In this document: positions 22,055 to 24,412 of the stretch, piece by piece
Layout: each line of letters opens with the position of its first letter
How positions within the stretch are numbered: position 1 is the first letter of the stretch
Origin: JBJXFY01 sp046155815
GTDB lineage: Bacteria > Verrucomicrobiota > Verrucomicrobiia > Limisphaerales > CAIMTB01
Assembly: GCA_046155815.1 (NCBI GenBank)
Contig: JBJXFY010000345.1
Location: 1-24,412, forward strand
DNA length: 24,412 nucleotides
Direction: 5' to 3'
Position numbers and translations under genes: made by a program
The notes under the pieces: generated by a model
Database searches by the model: none
Told to the model about the DNA's origin: nothing
What the model saw: only the letters and a program-made list of their open reading frames with translations

Positions 22055-24412
22055 CTAGGCACGGATGCCTTCCGAGCACGCTGCCCGTGGCCGACCGCCG
22101 GACGATTCGTCGCACAGCGCCCGCCCGGTGTGGCTCGCCTGGCAGGCGGCGATGGCTTCTGGCGTTCCCGCGGCCACGACGCGTCCGCCCTCCGCGCCAG
22201 ACTCCGGGCCGAGGTCAATCACCCAGTCCGCCGCGCGGATCACGTCGAGGTTGTGCTCGATGACGAGCACGGAATGCCTGGCGTCCACCAGGCGTTGCAG
22301 CGCGCGCAGCAGGACGCGGACATCGTCGAAATGCAGCCCGGTCGTCGGCTCGTCGAAGATGAAAAGTGTGGGCTTCCCGGCCCGGCTGTCTCCGGCCGCC
22401 GCCTCGGCCAGGTGTCCGGCGAGCTTCAGCCGCTGGCTCTCGCCGCCGGACAGCGTGTTCACCGGCTGCCCGAGCGCGACGTAGCCCAGCCCCACGTCCG
22501 CCAGCGCCTGCAGCCGCTCCCGCGCGCGCGCCGCGTGCCTGGACTCGCCGAAGCCCGCGAGCCACGCCAGCGCGTCGTCCACGGAAAGCTCCAGCACGTC
22601 GGCGATGGACAAGGCGTCTGGCGTCTGGGGTCTGGCGTCTGGGGCCTTGGCCGGGCGCGTCGTTGGCGACGGGTGTTCAACTCCTGCCTTCTGCCTTCTG
22701 CCTTCTCCCTTGGCCGCCCCCGGCGTGACCTGGATGTCGAGGATGTGCGCCCGGTAGCGGCGGCCCTGGCAGTCCGGGCAGCGGATGAAGATGTCGCTGA
22801 GGAACTGCATCTCGATCTTCTCGAAGCCCGCGCCGCGGCACCGCCCGCACTGGCCCTGGCCGGAGTTGAAGCTGAACCCGCTCGCGTTGATCCCGCGCTC
22901 CTTCGCCGCCTCCGTCTGCGCGAACAGCTCGCGGACGTGGTCAAATGCGCCGGTGTACACGGCGGGGTTCGACCGGGGCGTGCGGCCGACGGGCGACTGG
23001 TCCACGAGCAGCACACGGCCCAACGCCCCGTGGCCGGCGAGGGTGGCGGTGGTGAAGCCGGCCTCGTCATCGCCGTCGCTTTCACCGTCGCGGTCCTCGT
23101 CCTGCTTCACGTCGAGCGCGCCGCCGGCCACGGTGATCCGGCCGCGCAGGAGGCGGAGCAGCTCGCCCACGAGCGTGGTCTTGCCGGAACCGCTCACGCC
23201 GCTGAGCACGACGAGCCGGCCGAGCGGCAGGTCCACGTCCAGCCCGCGCAGGTTGTGGCGCGTGACGCCGCGCAATTCGAGGACCGGCGTGGCCGGGAGG
23301 CGGTAGGGCGTGACGGCCTCGGCGGAGAAGGCCAGTTCGTGGTCGGGCAGGTCCGACATCCGTCCGGCGGCTCCTCGGGCTGGAAGCCCGGGAGACAGGC
23401 GGGAAGCCTGCCCCACCACCGGCCGCCGCCGGCTTTCGTCGACGCGGCGCGTGCCGGCGAGGTACTGGCCGGTGAGTGAGTTCGGGGAGCGGATCAGTTC
23501 CGCGAAGCTTCCCTGAAACACAACCTCGCCGCCCGTCGAGCCGTGGCCCGGGCCGAGGTCCACGAGCTGGTCCGCGGCGCGCATCACGGCGGCCTCGTGC
23601 TCGACGACCAGCACGGTGTTCCCGGCGTCGCGGAGGCGCAGGAGGATGCAGACGAGCCGGGCGGTGTCGCGGGCGTGCAGGCCGACGCTGGGTTCGTCGA
23701 GGACGAAGAGCGTGTTCGTGAGCCGGCTGCCGAGCGAGGTGGCGAGGTTCACGCGCTGCGTCTCGCCGCCGGAGAGCGTGCGCGTGGGCCGGTCCAGCGT
23801 GAGGTAGCCGAGGCCGACCTCGTCGAGGAACGCCAGCCGCGCGCGAACCTCCGTGAGCGCGTGGGCGAGCGGGCCGTGCGGATCATCGGCGAAGCGCGCG
23901 AGCAGCGCGGTCACGACGGCCAGCGCGTCGCGGATGGGGAGGGCGTAGAAGTCGGCGAGGGAGAGGGCCGCCGGGGAATTTGAAATTTGAAACTTGAAGT
24001 TTGAAATTGGGAACCGCCAGAGCAGCGCCTCGGGCTGGAGGCGGCGGCCCTGGCAGGCGGGGCATTGGCCGTAGGCGCGGTAGCGCGCGAGCAGCACGCG
24101 GACGTGCATCTTGTAGGCCTTGCTTTCGAGCCAGCGGAAATAGCCCTTCACGCCGTACCACGAGTTCGGCCATTCATGGGCCTTGTCCGTGCCGTAGCCT
24201 TCATCGCCCTCGATCACCCAGCGCTGCTGCTCGGGAACGAGTTCCTGGAACGGCACGTCCAGCGGTACGCGGCGCTTCTTCGCGAACTTCGCGAGGTCGC
24301 CCTGGCACTCGGCGCTCTGGCCGGTCTGCCACGGCTTCACCGCGCCGCCGGCCAGCGTCAGCGCGCGGTCGGGGATCGCGCGGTCGTAGTCAATCGTGAT
24401 GACGCGGCCGAA
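22055..24412 (-). CDS. uvrA: Excinuclease ABC subunit A, N-terminus outside window
   Basis: The frame is open through the right edge, so the first nucleotide-binding half (including the first Walker A) is missing and about 785 residues are seen. UvrA is the DNA-damage-recognition ATPase of nucleotide excision repair. In order there are ACQGRRLQPEAL, the first signature and Walker B (LSGGETQRVNLATSLGSRL, LFVLDEPSVGLHARD), the second Walker A (LSGVSGSGKTTLVGELL), VDQSPVGRTPRSNPAVYTG, and a zinc module (CGRCRGAGFEKIEMQFLSD and CPDCQGRRY). The second signature and Walker B follow (LSGGESQRLKLAGHLAE, FIFDEPTTGLHFDDV), then VLVIEHNLDVIRAADWVIDL. Three patches match dispersed repeats and one is an acidic tract, all in frame and between conserved blocks. 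The core motifs are intact, so it may still function. It could be a UvrA2-type paralogue. Confidence 0.93.
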   Translation of the reverse strand, partial: FGRVITIDYDRAIPDRALTLAGGAVKPWQTGQSAECQGDLAKFAKKRRVPLDVPFQELVPEQQRWVIEGDEGYGTDKAHEWPNSWYGVKGYFRWLESKAYKMHVRVLLARYRAYGQCPACQGRRLQPEALLWRFPISNFKFQISNSPAALSLADFYALPIRDALAVVTALLARFADDPHGPLAHALTEVRARLAFLDEVGLGYLTLDRPTRTLSGGETQRVNLATSLGSRLTNTLFVLDEPSVGLHARDTARLVCILLRLRDAGNTVLVVEHEAAVMRAADQLVDLGPGHGSTGGEVVFQGSFAELIRSPNSLTGQYLAGTRRVDESRRRPVVGQASRLSPGLPARGAAGRMSDLPDHELAFSAEAVTPYRLPATPVLELRGVTRHNLRGLDVDLPLGRLVVLSGVSGSGKTTLVGELLRLLRGRITVAGGALDVKQDEDRDGESDGDDEAGFTTATLAGHGALGRVLLVDQSPVGRTPRSNPAVYTGAFDHVRELFAQTEAAKERGINASGFSFNSGQGQCGRCRGAGFEKIEMQFLSDIFIRCPDCQGRRYRAHILDIQVTPGAAKGEGRRQKAGVEHPSPTTRPAKAPDARPQTPDALSIADVLELSVDDALAWLAGFGESRHAARARERLQALADVGLGYVALGQPVNTLSGGESQRLKLAGHLAEAAAGDSRAGKPTLFIFDEPTTGLHFDDVRVLLRALQRLVDARHSVLVIEHNLDVIRAADWVIDLGPESGAEGGRVVAAGTPEAIAACQASHTGRALCDESSGGRPRAACSEGIRA
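22611..22713. repeat. In-frame repeat insertion in uvrA: GTCTGGC- and CTTCTGC-type tandem units
   Basis: Two tandem simple repeats flank a short spacer. The first is built of GCGTCTGG units at 22614-22644, the second of CTTCTGC units at 22684-22710. Together they encode roughly 35 extra residues (GEGRRQKAG through RPQTPDAL, with a spacer between) right after the zinc module, before SIADVLELSVDDA. Related genomes carry very similar tandem repeats between genes. Confidence 0.65.
23067..23103. repeat. Acidic GAC/GAG-type coding tract in uvrA
   Basis: The minus strand encodes QDEDRDGESDGDDEAG between the second Walker A region and the VDQSPVGRTP motif. The quasi-repetitive run of GAC/GAG-type codons suggests an expanded tract. 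UvrA normally has a different sequence here. Confidence 0.4.
23376..23412. repeat. Tandem-hairpin dispersed repeat inside uvrA
   Basis: CGGGCT-GGA-AGCCCG (23376-23390) is a perfect 6-bp hairpin. It is followed by CAGGC/GCCTG (23396-23400 and 23406-23410). In frame it encodes GQASRLSPGLPARGAAG, which lies in the linker between the two ATPase halves. I recognise this unit from memory as an abundant repeat in planctomycete and verrucomicrobial genomes. Confidence 0.6.
23975..24012. repeat. AT-rich TTTGAAA tandem repeat inside uvrA
   Basis: About 38 bases built of TTTGAAA/ACTTGAA units sit in an otherwise very GC-rich gene. They encode FPISNFKFQISNSP between LLWR and LSLADFYALP. The sharp compositional change and the repeat character show a recent in-frame insertion. 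Confidence 0.7.

Noticed and set aside
22611..22713. Tandem repeats considered as a CRISPR array
   Set aside because: The units are 7-8 bases in direct tandem without spacers of uniform length, and they lie inside a coding frame.
22130..23479. 449-residue plus-strand frame
   Set aside because: Antisense to UvrA motifs that are unmistakable on the other strand.

Overview
The window is GC-rich chromosomal DNA from a Gram-negative bacterium, most likely a verrucomicrobium or a close relative in the PVC group. Four things support this: a roughly 51-residue basic protein that I recognise from memory as the conserved Chlamydiae/Verrucomicrobia small basic protein family, a secreted esterase-like protein with a PEP-CTERM sorting tail, a lipoprotein and an outer-membrane barrel protein, and several short dispersed repeats of the kind that litter verrucomicrobial and planctomycete genomes. 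The species cannot be named from the sequence.

Layout, left to right. 1-4306 (+): the 3' part of a duplicated MacB/FtsX-type ABC permease, a secreted PQQ/BamB-like beta-propeller protein, and an ankyrin-repeat protein whose start codon overlaps the propeller stop. 4307-5892 is a scar: a frameshifted IS3-type OrfA remnant, a sulfite-oxidase-like molybdoenzyme gene that has lost its 3' third, an inverted repeat, and a less GC-rich orphan ORF resembling a metallopeptidase with a degenerate zinc motif. 5893-8651 (-): aspartate-semialdehyde dehydrogenase, a hairpin, and the PEP-CTERM esterase-like protein. 8887-9606 (+): a calcineurin-type phosphoesterase. From 9702 to 21184 everything reads on the minus strand. 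In transcription order this run is: small basic protein, RsuA-type pseudouridine synthase, SH3-domain protein, folD, RbsD/FucU mutarotase, a gap of about 315 bases, cupredoxin-like protein, membrane adenylate cyclase, porin-like protein, GYF/cyclic-nucleotide-binding protein, DUF456 membrane protein, TPR-LysM lipoprotein, unknown membrane-anchored protein, ABC ATPase. Then come a plus-strand sirtuin (21317-22018) and a minus-strand UvrA whose N-terminus lies outside the window.

Two themes stand out. First, a compact gene set couples a secreted copper-site protein, a two-TM class III adenylate cyclase, an outer-membrane barrel and, immediately after, a cytoplasmic cyclic-nucleotide-binding protein. 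This looks like a complete sense, synthesise and respond cAMP module, although its signal is unknown. Second, short dispersed repeats have entered coding DNA: UvrA carries in-frame patches from three repeat families plus an acidic tract, and the last residues of the ABC ATPase are encoded by one arm of an inverted repeat.

Housekeeping genes (asd, folD, pseudouridine synthase, uvrA) are mixed with envelope genes. No tRNA, rRNA, CRISPR array, prophage or intact insertion sequence was seen.
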